A stretch of DNA of 64,000 nucleotides, taken from CAXNKH01 sp049296795. GTDB lineage: Bacteria > Pseudomonadota > Gammaproteobacteria > Burkholderiales > Burkholderiaceae_C. Where the stretch lies: the NCBI GenBank assembly GCA_049296795.1, contig JBAQTC010000015.1, positions 124,001-188,000 of the forward strand. The letters are read 5' to 3'. Below are positions 8,070 to 16,688 of the stretch, piece after piece. Positions within the stretch are counted from its first letter, which is position 1. Each line of letters begins with the position of its first letter. A program made the translations under genes and the position numbers. The notes below the pieces were generated by a model. The model did not search any database. It saw nothing but the letters and a program-made list of their open reading frames with translations, and was not told the origin of the DNA.

Positions 8070-9257
8070 ATGCAATTTGCCGATCGTCTGAATTACGTTG
8101 AAACCTCTGCCATTCGCGAACTTTTCAAGTTGCTGGGCAAACCCGGCATTATTTCTTTTGCTGGGGGCTTCCCCGACGGTGCGATGTTCGATGTCGAGGG
8201 CATCAAGCAGGCAGCCAACCAAGCTTTGACGCTGGAGCCTGGCGGCGCGTTGCAGTACGGGGCGACCGAAGGCTACAACCCGCTGCGCGAACAACTGGCA
8301 GCTTTAATGCAAGCCAAGGGAGTCCATCTTTCTCCCGACGGCTTGATCGTCACCACCGGCAGCCAGCAGGCCTTGGATCTGATTGGCAAAACCATGATCA
8401 ATCCAGGCGACACGGTGATCGTGGAAGCGCCGACTTTCCTAGCCACCATCCAGTGTTTCCGTCTGTATGGCGCGAACGTGGTGGCTGCGCCGATCGACGA
8501 GCATGGCGTTAAGGTCGATGAGCTAGAGCTACTCATGGCTCAGCACAAGCCTAAATTTGTTTATTTGATCCCCACGTTTGGCAACCCCAGTGGCGCTACG
8601 CTGAGTTTGGAGCGTCGCAAAAAAGTGCTGGAGCTGGTGCTCAAATACCAGATTCCATTGGTGGAGGATGATCCCTATGGCGACTTGTATTTTGATGCGC
8701 CACCTCCGCCAAGCCTGCTGGCTTTGAGCGAACAAGTTCCGGGTAGTCGCGACTGGTTGATCCACTGCGGCTCCTTGAGCAAGGTACTGTCGCCGGGTTT
8801 GCGGGTCGGCTGGATGATTGCACCGCCCGATATGTTGGCCAAAGCCACCATGTGTAAACAGTTCAGCGATGCCCACACCAGCACGTTTGCTCAGGCTACT
8901 GCGGCGCAATACCTGAAGTCCGGCCGCATGCCTGCTACCTTGGCCCATGTGCGTGAAGTCTATGCCGAGCGTGCCAAAACCATGGGTGACTGTTTGAGAA
9001 GCGAACTCGGCGATGCCATCGCATTTAGCCAACCCGGTGGCGGTCTATTTTTCTGGGCCAGACTGACGGGAGCCCACGCCAAACTGAGCGATGCGGGAGA
9101 ACTGGCCAAGCGAGCGATTGAAAAAGGAGTGGCTTTTGTACCCGGCACACCGTTCTATGCCCATGATCCCGATCCCGCTACTTTGCGCCTGAGCTTTGCC
9201 ACTGCCGATCTGGAAAAAATCAGGGAAGGTATGCAGCGCTTAGGTCAGGCACTGTAA
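8070..9257 (+). CDS. PLP-dependent aminotransferase, class I/II (LysN/2-aminoadipate type)
   Basis: A 395-residue fold-type I aminotransferase. The PLP-binding lysine lies in GSLSKVLSPGLRVGW. The protein contains FAGGFPDGAMFD near residue 28, GATEGYNPLREQLA, TTGSQQALDL and PTFGNPSGATLS. This pattern is typical of the aminoadipate/branched-chain group related to the MocR C-terminal domain, but there is no N-terminal GntR helix-turn-helix. The substrate is uncertain: 2-aminoadipate, aromatic or branched-chain amino acids are all possible. It may be co-transcribed with the two small genes downstream. Confidence 0.87.
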   Translation: MQFADRLNYVETSAIRELFKLLGKPGIISFAGGFPDGAMFDVEGIKQAANQALTLEPGGALQYGATEGYNPLREQLAALMQAKGVHLSPDGLIVTTGSQQALDLIGKTMINPGDTVIVEAPTFLATIQCFRLYGANVVAAPIDEHGVKVDELELLMAQHKPKFVYLIPTFGNPSGATLSLERRKKVLELVLKYQIPLVEDDPYGDLYFDAPPPPSLLALSEQVPGSRDWLIHCGSLSKVLSPGLRVGWMIAPPDMLAKATMCKQFSDAHTSTFAQATAAQYLKSGRMPATLAHVREVYAERAKTMGDCLRSELGDAIAFSQPGGGLFFWARLTGAHAKLSDAGELAKRAIEKGVAFVPGTPFYAHDPDPATLRLSFATADLEKIREGMQRLGQAL

Positions 9258-9276
9258 TGACGGAAAACTAAGAACT

Positions 9277-9531
9277 ATGGCCGCTAGAACCATTGAAACC
9301 GACAACTACAAACTTTTTCCTTCGCCCAGAAATGAGCACCGGGAGATTTTTCAGCACCAGGTGTTTGTCCCCTATCCCTATGAACTGATTGACTTGCCGT
9401 TTTTTCACTTCAAAGGCAAGGCCAGTTTGTTCGCGGCCTGCCGCCTGACTGACCTCAAAATGGGTCAGTTGGTCACGCTCGAATTGGCCGATGACGAGGC
9501 CAAGTTCAAGGCCGAGTTTGTGCCAAACTAA
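9277..9531 (+). CDS. Small conserved-looking protein of unknown function
   Basis: An 84-residue protein that I do not recognise. It is rich in aromatic residues (PYPYELIDLPFFHFKGKAS in the middle), has an acidic C-terminal third, and no signal peptide, membrane span or cysteine motif. It begins 19 bases after the aminotransferase and has codon use like its neighbours, so it is probably a real gene in the same transcript. The ribosome site is weak (TAAGAA). Confidence 0.6.
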   Translation: MAARTIETDNYKLFPSPRNEHREIFQHQVFVPYPYELIDLPFFHFKGKASLFAACRLTDLKMGQLVTLELADDEAKFKAEFVPN

Positions 9532-9585
9532 GGGCTGCGCCGAATTGGTTCTGAGCGCTGTCTCTTACGATAACAAGGAAATTCC

Positions 9586-10224
9586 ATGCTGACCCTCTGT
9601 GGCTTCCCCGTCTCCAATTACTACAACAAAGTCAAGCTCGCTTTATTGGAAAAATCTGTTCCTTTTTCCGAGGAATATGTCAAAACAGGCAGTACCGAGG
9701 AGGCCGTACTCAGCGCTTCGCCACTGGCCAAAATTCCTTACATTAAAACTGAGCAAGGCGGCCTGTGCGAAAGCCAGGCCATCATGGATTACATCGAGGC
9801 CAAATGGCCCCATCCACCTTTGCTGCCTACGGACGCATTTGCCGCAGCCAAGGTACGCGAGCTCATTATTTTCATTGACCAGCATCTGGAAATGTTGGCG
9901 CGTGAGTTGTATGGCCAAGCCTTTTTTGGCAAGAGCGTGAGCCAGGAGATTCAAACTCGGGTGCGCCAGCAGCTTGAGAAAAACATTGCCGGCTTCAAGC
10001 GCTTGGTCCATTTTTCCCCCTATATCGCTGGTGCTGAATTCACTCAAGCTGATTGCTCGGCTTTCGTCAGCTTGCCGGTCATTGGCATGGCGACTAAAGC
10101 GATTTATGGCGAGGATTTGTTAGTGGCCGGCGGTGTCGATTACAAAGCCTATCTGAAACTGATTGGTGAGCGTTCTTCGGCGCAAAAGGTGGTGGCCGAT
10201 CGCAAGGCGTCGCAAGCCAAGTGA
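9586..10224 (+). CDS. Glutathione S-transferase family protein
   Basis: A 212-residue cytosolic GST. The N-terminal thioredoxin-like domain (about 1-78) holds FPVSNYYNKVKLALLEK, PLAKIPYI with the cis-proline, and the glutathione gamma-glutamyl-binding ESQAIMDYIE. The helical C-terminal domain runs from about residue 90. A good AAGGA ribosome site precedes the ATG. Its stop overlaps the start of the next gene (GTGA). The physiological substrate is unknown; related enzymes act on electrophiles or peroxides. Confidence 0.88.
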   Translation: MLTLCGFPVSNYYNKVKLALLEKSVPFSEEYVKTGSTEEAVLSASPLAKIPYIKTEQGGLCESQAIMDYIEAKWPHPPLLPTDAFAAAKVRELIIFIDQHLEMLARELYGQAFFGKSVSQEIQTRVRQQLEKNIAGFKRLVHFSPYIAGAEFTQADCSAFVSLPVIGMATKAIYGEDLLVAGGVDYKAYLKLIGERSSAQKVVADRKASQAK

Positions 10225-10586
10225 AATCCGCAGCTGCTTCAGGCCTGGTCTATTCGACCGAGAGTGGGCGAATGTGCCCGCTATGCCGTCAAGCAACAGC
10301 GCAGTGTGTATGTCGTCAGGCCAAAGCCCGGCCCGCAGGCGATGGCGTGGTTCGGGTGTCGTGTGAAACCAAAGGTCGCGCGGGCAAAGGCGTAACCCTG
10401 ATCAAAGGGCTCGCGCTCGATGCTGTAGCTTTGCTGGCATTGGGGAAAAAGCTCAGAACAGCTTGCGGCTCCGGTGGCACGGTCAAAGACGGCGTGATCG
10501 AAGTGCAGGGTGATCATGTGGAGCGCGTGATGACCTTGTTGCAGGACCAGGATCAAGTGGTCAAACATGCAGGAGCTAAGCCATGA
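10221..10586 (+). CDS. SUI1/YciH-family translation factor
   Basis: A 121-residue homologue of eukaryotic initiation factor eIF1. The C-terminal SUI1 domain (about 45-121) contains VRVSCETKGRAGKGVTLIKG, CGSGGTVKDGVIEVQGDHVERV and a basic loop. The N terminus carries a cysteine cluster (CPLCRQATAQCVC) that could bind a metal, as in many bacterial YciH proteins. The GTG start overlaps the GST stop and its own stop overlaps the next ATG, so the three genes are translationally linked. Confidence 0.88.
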   Translation: MKSAAASGLVYSTESGRMCPLCRQATAQCVCRQAKARPAGDGVVRVSCETKGRAGKGVTLIKGLALDAVALLALGKKLRTACGSGGTVKDGVIEVQGDHVERVMTLLQDQDQVVKHAGAKP

Positions 10587-11032
10587 TTCCACCGCTTGAT
10601 GCCGACACCGTCTCGCATGGCATCCAACTGGCTTTGGCGCCGGTATTTTTTCTGACAGCAGTATCGGGAATGATTGCGGCCGTGGCCAATCGATTGGCGC
10701 GTATCGTTGATCGGGCACGTGTCCTGGACGATCTGATCCGCGTCACAACCGAATCTGAATTGGTTCAAACTGCACAGGCTGAATTGAAAGTGTTGAGAAA
10801 ACGAGCCCGCATGACCAATGCCTGCATTGCCCTGTTAACCTTTTGTGGCTTGCTGATCGGTCTGACTATCATCGTGCTGTTTATTGGCGAGGTATCGGAT
10901 TTACATACCCGTCGTCTTTCGATGCTGAGTTTTCTCTCCGGCGTGGTCTGTTTTCTGCTGGCCTTGCTGTGCTTTCTTGTCGAGACCCACCTGGCTTCCA
11001 ATTTATTGAACTTCGGCAAGACCAAGCGCTGA
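10583..11032 (+). CDS. DUF2721 family inner-membrane protein
   Basis: A 149-residue membrane protein. The segment ALAPVFFLTAVSGMIAAVANRLARIVDRARVL (shown in parts) gives a first helix at about 12-35 followed by a conserved RLARIVDRAR patch. Two more helices sit at about 75-100 and 112-135. This is the DUF2721 layout; the function is unknown. It begins by an ATGA overlap with the SUI1 gene. Confidence 0.8.
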   Translation: MIPPLDADTVSHGIQLALAPVFFLTAVSGMIAAVANRLARIVDRARVLDDLIRVTTESELVQTAQAELKVLRKRARMTNACIALLTFCGLLIGLTIIVLFIGEVSDLHTRRLSMLSFLSGVVCFLLALLCFLVETHLASNLLNFGKTKR

Positions 11033-11051
11033 GCAGTTGTGGCGCTGCTTA

Positions 11052-11067
11052 GCCCAGGCGCCTGGGC
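11052..11067. other. 16-bp perfect palindrome between convergent genes
   Basis: GCCCAGGCGCCTGGGC lies between the convergent DUF2721 and D-threonine-aldolase-like genes. As RNA it gives a 6-bp GC stem with a GCGC loop. No T run follows on either strand, so a terminator role is only possible. Confidence 0.35.
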
Positions 11068-11123
11068 CTATACAAACCGCTCAGTACCGTGAATTACGAA
11101 ATTTTTACTAAGACGTCAGTAGA

Positions 11124-12257
11124 TCACCAGCCGTAAAAGCGCTCCCAGCTGCTGACTTGGCCTTGAGCGTCGAGTACCTGGTACTGGGGAAATTGAGCCG
11201 CTGTGGCGCAGGCATGGTTAGGCAGAATCCGGAGTCGGGTTCCAATCGGAAAGAGTTCGTCGATGTGGCTGGCGACCGAGCCGTCGGCCAACGCCACAAT
11301 CCCGTGCTCTTGATTGGCACCGGTCAACACAAAGCCATTGAGCAGGCCAGCATCCTGGTCGCAAACCGCGCCATAACCGTAGTCATGCGCCTGCTTTTGG
11401 GTGCCCCGGTCCCGGCTCATGGCCATCCATCCCGCATCGACCAAGGCCCAGCCCTTATCAGGCTTGTGGCCGATGACCGTTGTCAACACCGACAATGCCA
11501 GCTCTTGGGTGCTGCAGACGCCGATATTGGCCATCACTAAATCAAAGAAAACATAAACACCGGCGCGCACTTCGGTCACGCCTTCGAGCGTGGTCGCTGA
11601 TAAGGCAGTTGGGGTCGAGCCGACACTGACCTCGGCGCAGGGCAGATTTGCCTCACGCAAGCGTTGCGCAGCGCGAACGCAGAGGCGGCGCTCCTGTTCG
11701 GCCATTTGTCGCAAGGCTTCGGGCTTGTTCAAGTCATAAGAACTCCCAGCGTGCGTCAAAACGCCTTTGAGTTTGGCGCTGCCCTGGTGCAGAATTTGCC
11801 CAATCAAGAGCAGTTCGGGCGCTTCGGGCTGTACGCCCGAACGGTGACCGTCGCAGTCGATTTCTATCATCACTTCGAAGCTGTGCTGCTCAGCCTGGCC
11901 ATACGCCACCACGGCATGGGCTGAAGCCAGTGAATCGACCAGCACAGTGAGTTGGCAACCACGGCGGCGCAGTTCCAGGGCTTGTGCCAGTTTATTAGGC
12001 GCCATGCAGACTGCATAAAGTATGTCGTTGAAACCCGCTGCAAAAAACTGTTGGGCTTCTTTCAAAGTGGAAACTGTGATACCGCTGGCACCTGCCGCAC
12101 GCTGACGCTGCACCACGTCAATGCACTTGGAAGTTTTGACATGGGGACGAAAACGCACCCCCAGCAAGTTCATCTGGGTCTGCATGCGTGCGATGTTAGC
12201 CATCATGCGCGCCTCGTCAATCACGGCGGCCGGGGTGGCAAGGTCGGACAGTTTCAA
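11124..12257 (-). CDS. DSD1/D-threonine aldolase-family PLP enzyme
   Basis: A 377-residue fold-type III PLP enzyme with an alanine-racemase-like N-terminal barrel. The start TPAAVIDEARMMANI and RPHVKTSK (PLP lysine near residue 42) are diagnostic. The C-terminal beta domain (about 250-377) ends with NHACATAAQ, the His-x-Cys zinc site of the DSD1 group. Members include D-threonine aldolase, D-serine dehydratase and D-threo-3-hydroxyaspartate dehydratase. The nearby D-tartrate dehydratase, which also makes oxaloacetate, slightly favours a hydroxyaspartate-type substrate; this is inference. It is divergent from the Ldh2-type gene. Confidence 0.85.
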   Translation of the reverse strand: MKLSDLATPAAVIDEARMMANIARMQTQMNLLGVRFRPHVKTSKCIDVVQRQRAAGASGITVSTLKEAQQFFAAGFNDILYAVCMAPNKLAQALELRRRGCQLTVLVDSLASAHAVVAYGQAEQHSFEVMIEIDCDGHRSGVQPEAPELLLIGQILHQGSAKLKGVLTHAGSSYDLNKPEALRQMAEQERRLCVRAAQRLREANLPCAEVSVGSTPTALSATTLEGVTEVRAGVYVFFDLVMANIGVCSTQELALSVLTTVIGHKPDKGWALVDAGWMAMSRDRGTQKQAHDYGYGAVCDQDAGLLNGFVLTGANQEHGIVALADGSVASHIDELFPIGTRLRILPNHACATAAQFPQYQVLDAQGQVSSWERFYGW

Positions 12258-12397
12258 GCGGGTCTTTCAAGGGGACAGACAAGTCATTGATTATGGCCAA
12301 TGGAAAATTGGCGACAGCTGTAGGCCAAAAAGTAGCTCAATTTGTGGCTCAATACGCCTCTTGCTTCAGCGCGATTTTGTAGAAAGAAATTCCCCCC

Positions 12398-13435
12398 ATG
12401 TCCACACCTCATGATTCGTGTTTTACTGAAGCGGAACTCAATGTCCTGGGCGTCAAAGCCTTTCAGGGCTTGGGGCTGAGCCATGCCGATGCCCAGGATG
12501 TGTCCAGCATCTTGATCCTGGCCGACTTGTTCGGCTTGACGACACATGGCTTGAGTCGAATCGAATCTTATGGTGAAAGGCTATTGCTCAAGGGCATCAA
12601 AGCTCGACCCACGATCAGTGTGCAGCAGGTGGCGCCGGCCATGGTAAAAATCGATGGTGACAATGGCGTAGGCCCGGTGGTGGGCATGCATAGCTTGCGC
12701 GCCGCGATGGAACTGGCTGGCCAATACGGCATAGGCATCGCTTTGGCCCGCGGTAGCAACCATTTTGGTCCGATCTCGCCTTACTCCTATATCGCTGCCC
12801 AAGCTGGTTTTGCCAGCATCATCGGCTCTAACGCTACCACCACGATTGCGCCCTGGGGCGGCAGTGACGAGCGACTGGGCAACAGTCCGATGGGTTTTGG
12901 CGTTCCCAACCCGGGTGGTGCGCCATTTTTACTGGACATGGCCATGAGTGTGGTGGCACGGGCCAAGATTCGTTCGGCCTTCAAGCGCGGCGAAAAAATT
13001 CCCGAAACCTGGGCCACTGACCGACAAGGCCTGGCCACGACCGACCCGGCGCAGGCGCTGGGGGGGTTCTTGCTGCCCATGGGGGGGCACAAAGGTTATG
13101 GCCTGGCTTTACTGGTCGATCTGTTCAGCGGTTTGCTATCGGGTGCGGCCTACCTGAACCACGTCAAGTCCTGGGTTGATGCACCCGATGAGCCACAGAA
13201 TCTGGGTCACTTCTTCATCCTGATCGACACCAAGGTGTTGGGTTCACCCCAATGGTTGACCGAGCGCATGACTGATTTCGCCGCTATCTTGCATGGCAGC
13301 GCGCCAGTCGACCCGAGCAAGCCGGTCGTGGTTCCAGGGGAAATAGAGTTGGGCAAAATGGCGCAACAGCGCGAGCAGGGCATCCGGATCGATCCCCAAG
13401 TGCTGGCGCTATTGAAAAAACATTCCAGCAGCTGA
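12398..13435 (+). CDS. Malate/L-lactate dehydrogenase family oxidoreductase (Ldh_2)
   Basis: A 345-residue NAD(P)-dependent dehydrogenase of the Ldh_2 family (malate, ureidoglycolate, 2,3-diketogulonate and similar substrates). Recognised by FGLTTHGLSRIESYGERL near residue 48, VGMHSLRAAMELA, the active-site region ARGSNHFGPISPYSYIAA and the C-terminal GGHKGYGLALLVDLFSG. It opens a plus-strand cluster with an MBL hydrolase, a solute-binding domain and D-tartrate dehydratase, so a hydroxy-acid substrate is likely. Confidence 0.88.
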   Translation: MSTPHDSCFTEAELNVLGVKAFQGLGLSHADAQDVSSILILADLFGLTTHGLSRIESYGERLLLKGIKARPTISVQQVAPAMVKIDGDNGVGPVVGMHSLRAAMELAGQYGIGIALARGSNHFGPISPYSYIAAQAGFASIIGSNATTTIAPWGGSDERLGNSPMGFGVPNPGGAPFLLDMAMSVVARAKIRSAFKRGEKIPETWATDRQGLATTDPAQALGGFLLPMGGHKGYGLALLVDLFSGLLSGAAYLNHVKSWVDAPDEPQNLGHFFILIDTKVLGSPQWLTERMTDFAAILHGSAPVDPSKPVVVPGEIELGKMAQQREQGIRIDPQVLALLKKHSSS

Positions 13436-13470
13436 GCAACAAGGCAAGAAACAACTAGGAGTAATTAAAC

Positions 13471-14280
13471 ATGGCTTCTTCGATGTACCAGATGGATTTG
13501 CTGATTCAAGGCTTTCCTGGAAAAGCCGTATGCCACGGCGGTTTGGGCTGGAGCACGGTGACGCTGTTGCGGGGTGCAGGCCGGGTGATTTTGCTGGACG
13601 TCGGGGCTTTTGGCGTCCGCCATGAACTCGCTAAGCAATTGAGGGAACGCGGCGTCGATCCAAGCGCAGTTACTGATGTGGTGTTGACGCACGCCCACTA
13701 TGACCACGCTGTGAACTTCACCTTGTTTCCCCATGCCCAAGTCTGGATCGGTGCCCAAGAGCTGGACTGGGCATCGGCTCAGCCACCCGGATTCAACCCT
13801 TTGCCCGAACTCTATGTGCGTGAACTGGTGAGTTCATCACGGGTGCGGCGTATAGTCGATCAACAAGAGTTCTTACCTGGAATCAAAGCAGTTGCTGCGC
13901 CGGGCCATACCCCGGGATCTCTGGTTTATTACCTGAGTTCCAATTCGGTGCCGGTGCTGTTCACGGGCGACGCCGCGAAAAATAGGGCCGAACTGCTCTC
14001 GGGCAAAGTCGATGCCAGCGGCAATCGTGAGCAAAGCAGTGACTCGCTCAAGACCATCTGGGCTTACTGGCGACTGCAGGCCGGCACGGTGCTGGTGCCT
14101 GGACACGACCTGAGCATGGTGCTCGATGCTTCAGGCCAACCCGTGTACCAGGGAGAACGCCGAGCTTCGATCGCAGCCTGGTTTTCGGAAAGCCTTGAAC
14201 TGACGACCCACATTGATTTATGCAGCCACGCCAGCTTTGGCGCGGCTTACCGTACACCCGCAACCCAGGAAATGGCATGA
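13471..14280 (+). CDS. MBL-fold metallo-hydrolase
   Basis: A 269-residue metallo-beta-lactamase-fold enzyme. The metal-binding signature THAHYDHA places His74, His76, Asp78 and His79. Further ligands are in APGHTPGS, LFTGDAAKN and VPGHD. This set suits a hydrolase of thioesters, lactones or phosphodiesters. A strong ribosome site (TAGGAG) precedes the ATG. Its last codons overlap the next start (ATGA). A lactonase role in a hydroxy-acid pathway is possible but unproven. Confidence 0.85.
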   Translation: MASSMYQMDLLIQGFPGKAVCHGGLGWSTVTLLRGAGRVILLDVGAFGVRHELAKQLRERGVDPSAVTDVVLTHAHYDHAVNFTLFPHAQVWIGAQELDWASAQPPGFNPLPELYVRELVSSSRVRRIVDQQEFLPGIKAVAAPGHTPGSLVYYLSSNSVPVLFTGDAAKNRAELLSGKVDASGNREQSSDSLKTIWAYWRLQAGTVLVPGHDLSMVLDASGQPVYQGERRASIAAWFSESLELTTHIDLCSHASFGAAYRTPATQEMA

Positions 14281-15011
14281 CCATGAATGCTTTACTCAGC
14301 TCGGTTTTTTCTCCCACCGGGCGCGTGCGCGCCTCGATCAACTTGGGCAATCCGATTTTGGCCAACAAAGACCCCAAGACCGGATTACCCGTTGGCGTTT
14401 CAATTGATTTGGCCAAGGCTTTCGCACAAAGACTGGAGTTGGAGTTGGAGCTGGTGGTATTTGACACTGCGGGTAAGTCGGTCGACGCTGTGAAGAACGA
14501 GCGCGCTGATATTGGTTTTTTTGCAGTCGATCCACTTCGTGGTCAAGAAATTTATTTCACCGCGCCCTATGTTCTGATTGAAGGAAGTTACCTGGTACGC
14601 CAGGAATCAACGCTGAAAAGCAACGATGAAGTCGATGTCGCAGGAATGCGCGTGACGGTTGGCGCCGGCAGTGCCTACGACCTTTATTTAACGCGTGAAC
14701 TCAAGAACGCAGCCATCGTTCGGGCTCCGAGTTCGCCGGCGGTGGTTGATACTTTTCTGGCGCAAGGCATCGAAGTCGCCGCTGGTGTTAAACAACAATT
14801 GCAAGCGGATGCCCATCGCATTGCGGGTCTGCGCTTGCTACCCGGGCGCTTCATGGTGATCGGTCAGGCCATGGGAACCCCCAAAAGTCGGGGTGAGGCC
14901 GCGGCACAATTCTTACGTTCTTTTGTTGAAGAAATGAAGGCCTCAGGTTTTGTAGAACAGGCGCTTAAGCGCCACGGCATTGAAGGTGCGACTGTCGCGC
15001 CCTCGACTTGA
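14277..15011 (+). CDS. Solute-binding (SBP_bac_3) domain protein without signal peptide
   Basis: A 244-residue protein with the type 3 substrate-binding fold used for amino acids: VSIDLAKAFAQRL, NERADIGFFAVDPLRGQEIYFTAPY (in parts) and GMRVTVGAGSAYDLYL. The start at 14277 overlaps the MBL stop (ATGA). An alternative ATG at 14220 adds only out-of-character residues. Neither start gives a signal peptide or lipobox, so the protein appears to stay in the cytoplasm, which is unusual for this fold. No permease gene is close. A cytoplasmic binding or catalytic (cyclohexadienyl-dehydratase-like) role can be considered. Confidence 0.8.
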   Translation: MTMNALLSSVFSPTGRVRASINLGNPILANKDPKTGLPVGVSIDLAKAFAQRLELELELVVFDTAGKSVDAVKNERADIGFFAVDPLRGQEIYFTAPYVLIEGSYLVRQESTLKSNDEVDVAGMRVTVGAGSAYDLYLTRELKNAAIVRAPSSPAVVDTFLAQGIEVAAGVKQQLQADAHRIAGLRLLPGRFMVIGQAMGTPKSRGEAAAQFLRSFVEEMKASGFVEQALKRHGIEGATVAPST

Positions 15012-15081
15012 TCCAACATCCTTTTTACGCTAATTTTTGTCCTGAACCAGGGTCTAAGCCCTTTCCTTTGAGATCTCAACC

Positions 15082-16251
15082 ATGTCAGTTCGCATCATCG
15101 ATGTCCGTGAAATTACCAAGCCCATTGCTTCTCCTATCCGCAACGCTTATATCGACTTCAGCAAAATGACCACCAGTTTGGTGGCTGTTGTGACCGACGC
15201 CTTCCGTGACGGCAAAAGAGTGGTCGGCTATGGCTTTAACTCCAATGGTCGTTATGGCCAAGGCGGTTTGATTCGAGAGCGCTTTGCGCCGCGTTTGCTT
15301 GAGGCCAGGCCCGATTCTTTATGGGACGAAGCAGGCAGCAATCTGGATCCCGACAAGGTTTGGGCCACGATGATGAACAATGAAAAACCTGGTGGTCACG
15401 GAGAGCGTTCGGTTGCCGTTGGCACGCTGGACATGGCAGTGTGGGACGCTGTGGCCAAGATCGCGGGCAAGCCCTTGTTTAGGCTGTTGGCCGAGCGCCA
15501 TGGCCTAGTAGCCGATCCCAAGGTTTTTGTCTATGCCGCCGGCGGTTATTACTACCCCGGCAAAGACATGGCGGCTTTGCGCGCGGAGATGCGCAGCTAC
15601 CTGGACCGTGGCTACACCGTGGTAAAAATGAAAATTGGTGGTGCTTCGATTGATGAAGACCGCCAACGGCTGGAAGCCGTGTTACAGGAGCTGGGTTCTC
15701 AAGCCCGACTGGCGGTCGATGCCAATGGGCGCTTTGATCTGGAGACCGCCATCGCTTACGCCAAGATGCTGCGTGAGTACCCCTTGTTTTGGTATGAAGA
15801 AGCCGGCGATCCTTTGGACTACCAGTTGCAGGCCGCGCTGGCTGATTTTTACCCAGGCCCCATGGCAACGGGTGAAAACCTGTTCAGTCACCAGGATGCA
15901 CGCAACCTGATTCGCCATGGTGGCATGCGGCCCGACCGTGACTGGTTGCAGTTTGATTGCGCTTTGTCCTACGGCCTGTGCGAGTACCAGAGAACACTGG
16001 AAGTCATCAAGGCCCACGGCTGGTCCGCGAAACGTTGTATTCCGCACGGGGGCCATCAGATGTCGCTCAATATTGCAGCCGGTTTGGGGCTAGGCGGCAA
16101 CGAGAGCTACCCCGACCTGTTCCAGCCTTATGGCGGTTTCCCTGACGGTGTTCGGGTGCAAGACAGCCACATCGTCATGCCTGAATTAGCAGGCATTGGC
16201 TTCGAAGGCAAGAGTGATTTGTACGCTGAAATGAAGTCGCTGGCGGTCTGA
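15082..16251 (+). CDS. tarD: D-tartrate dehydratase
   Basis: A 389-residue enolase-superfamily enzyme that dehydrates D-tartrate to oxaloacetate. Length and overall sequence match my memory of the characterised Bradyrhizobium enzyme closely. The superfamily residues are in place: the KxK motif in VVKMKIGG, metal ligands in AVDANGRFD, WYEEAGDP and ATGENLFS, and the catalytic His in CIPHGGHQMS. It is the last gene of the plus-strand hydroxy-acid cluster and stands 70 bases after the solute-binding-domain gene. Confidence 0.88.
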   Translation: MSVRIIDVREITKPIASPIRNAYIDFSKMTTSLVAVVTDAFRDGKRVVGYGFNSNGRYGQGGLIRERFAPRLLEARPDSLWDEAGSNLDPDKVWATMMNNEKPGGHGERSVAVGTLDMAVWDAVAKIAGKPLFRLLAERHGLVADPKVFVYAAGGYYYPGKDMAALRAEMRSYLDRGYTVVKMKIGGASIDEDRQRLEAVLQELGSQARLAVDANGRFDLETAIAYAKMLREYPLFWYEEAGDPLDYQLQAALADFYPGPMATGENLFSHQDARNLIRHGGMRPDRDWLQFDCALSYGLCEYQRTLEVIKAHGWSAKRCIPHGGHQMSLNIAAGLGLGGNESYPDLFQPYGGFPDGVRVQDSHIVMPELAGIGFEGKSDLYAEMKSLAV

Positions 16252-16277
16252 TCAAGGCATTTCGGCTAAGCCTATCG

Positions 16278-16296
16278 GCTTCGTTAATAACGAAGC
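16278..16296. terminator. Hairpin between convergent genes, possible terminator
   Basis: GCTTCGTT and AACGAAGC form a perfect 8-bp stem with a 3-base loop between tarD and the convergent VOC gene. A smaller hairpin (AAGCC/GGCTT) lies just before it. No T run follows, so Rho-independent function is uncertain. Confidence 0.4.
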
Positions 16297-16301
16297 ACTC
16301 A

Positions 16302-16679
16302 TTAAACGCTTTCCGAGGGGTCAAAATCGAGCTCGACCTTGGCACCACTTGGGTCGTTGCAAAACAATTGCCAGGTTCCTGAGCCTACTTGCTGGCGCAA
16401 CACATAGGGCGTAGCGCTGTCGTCAAAACGCTTTTTGACGGCCCGCAAGTCCTTGGCGCTGAAAGCCATGTGATCGATCAGACCGTTGCGCTGTGATGGA
16501 ACCGCTCGATCAAAGTACATGTGCAAAATGGCGTTGGGCCCACCCGCATAAAGCCAAGCACCAGGAAAACCCAAATCCGGTCGCTCGCCGACCGTGAAAC
16601 CGAGCATTCCCACGTAGAAGTCCAGCGTTGCCGCAGGATCCTCAGCAATCACGGTGAAGTGGTTCATACCAGTAATCAT
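16302..16679 (-). CDS. VOC-family (glyoxalase/dioxygenase fold) protein
   Basis: A 125-residue vicinal-oxygen-chelate protein. Two beta-alpha-beta-beta-beta modules begin at MNHFTVIAEDPAATLDFYVGMLGF and LIDHMAFSAKDLRAVKKRF (in parts), with metal-ligand candidates His6, His54, His71 and a C-terminal Glu in AKVELDFDP. The family includes glyoxalases, fosfomycin-resistance proteins and extradiol dioxygenases; the reaction here cannot be told. It appears to be the last gene of the long minus-strand operon and starts 9 bases after the SRPBCC-oxidoreductase gene. Confidence 0.82.
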   Translation of the reverse strand: MITGMNHFTVIAEDPAATLDFYVGMLGFTVGERPDLGFPGAWLYAGGPNAILHMYFDRAVPSQRNGLIDHMAFSAKDLRAVKKRFDDSATPYVLRQQVGSGTWQLFCNDPSGAKVELDFDPSESV

Positions 16680-16688
16680 TTTTCGCTT

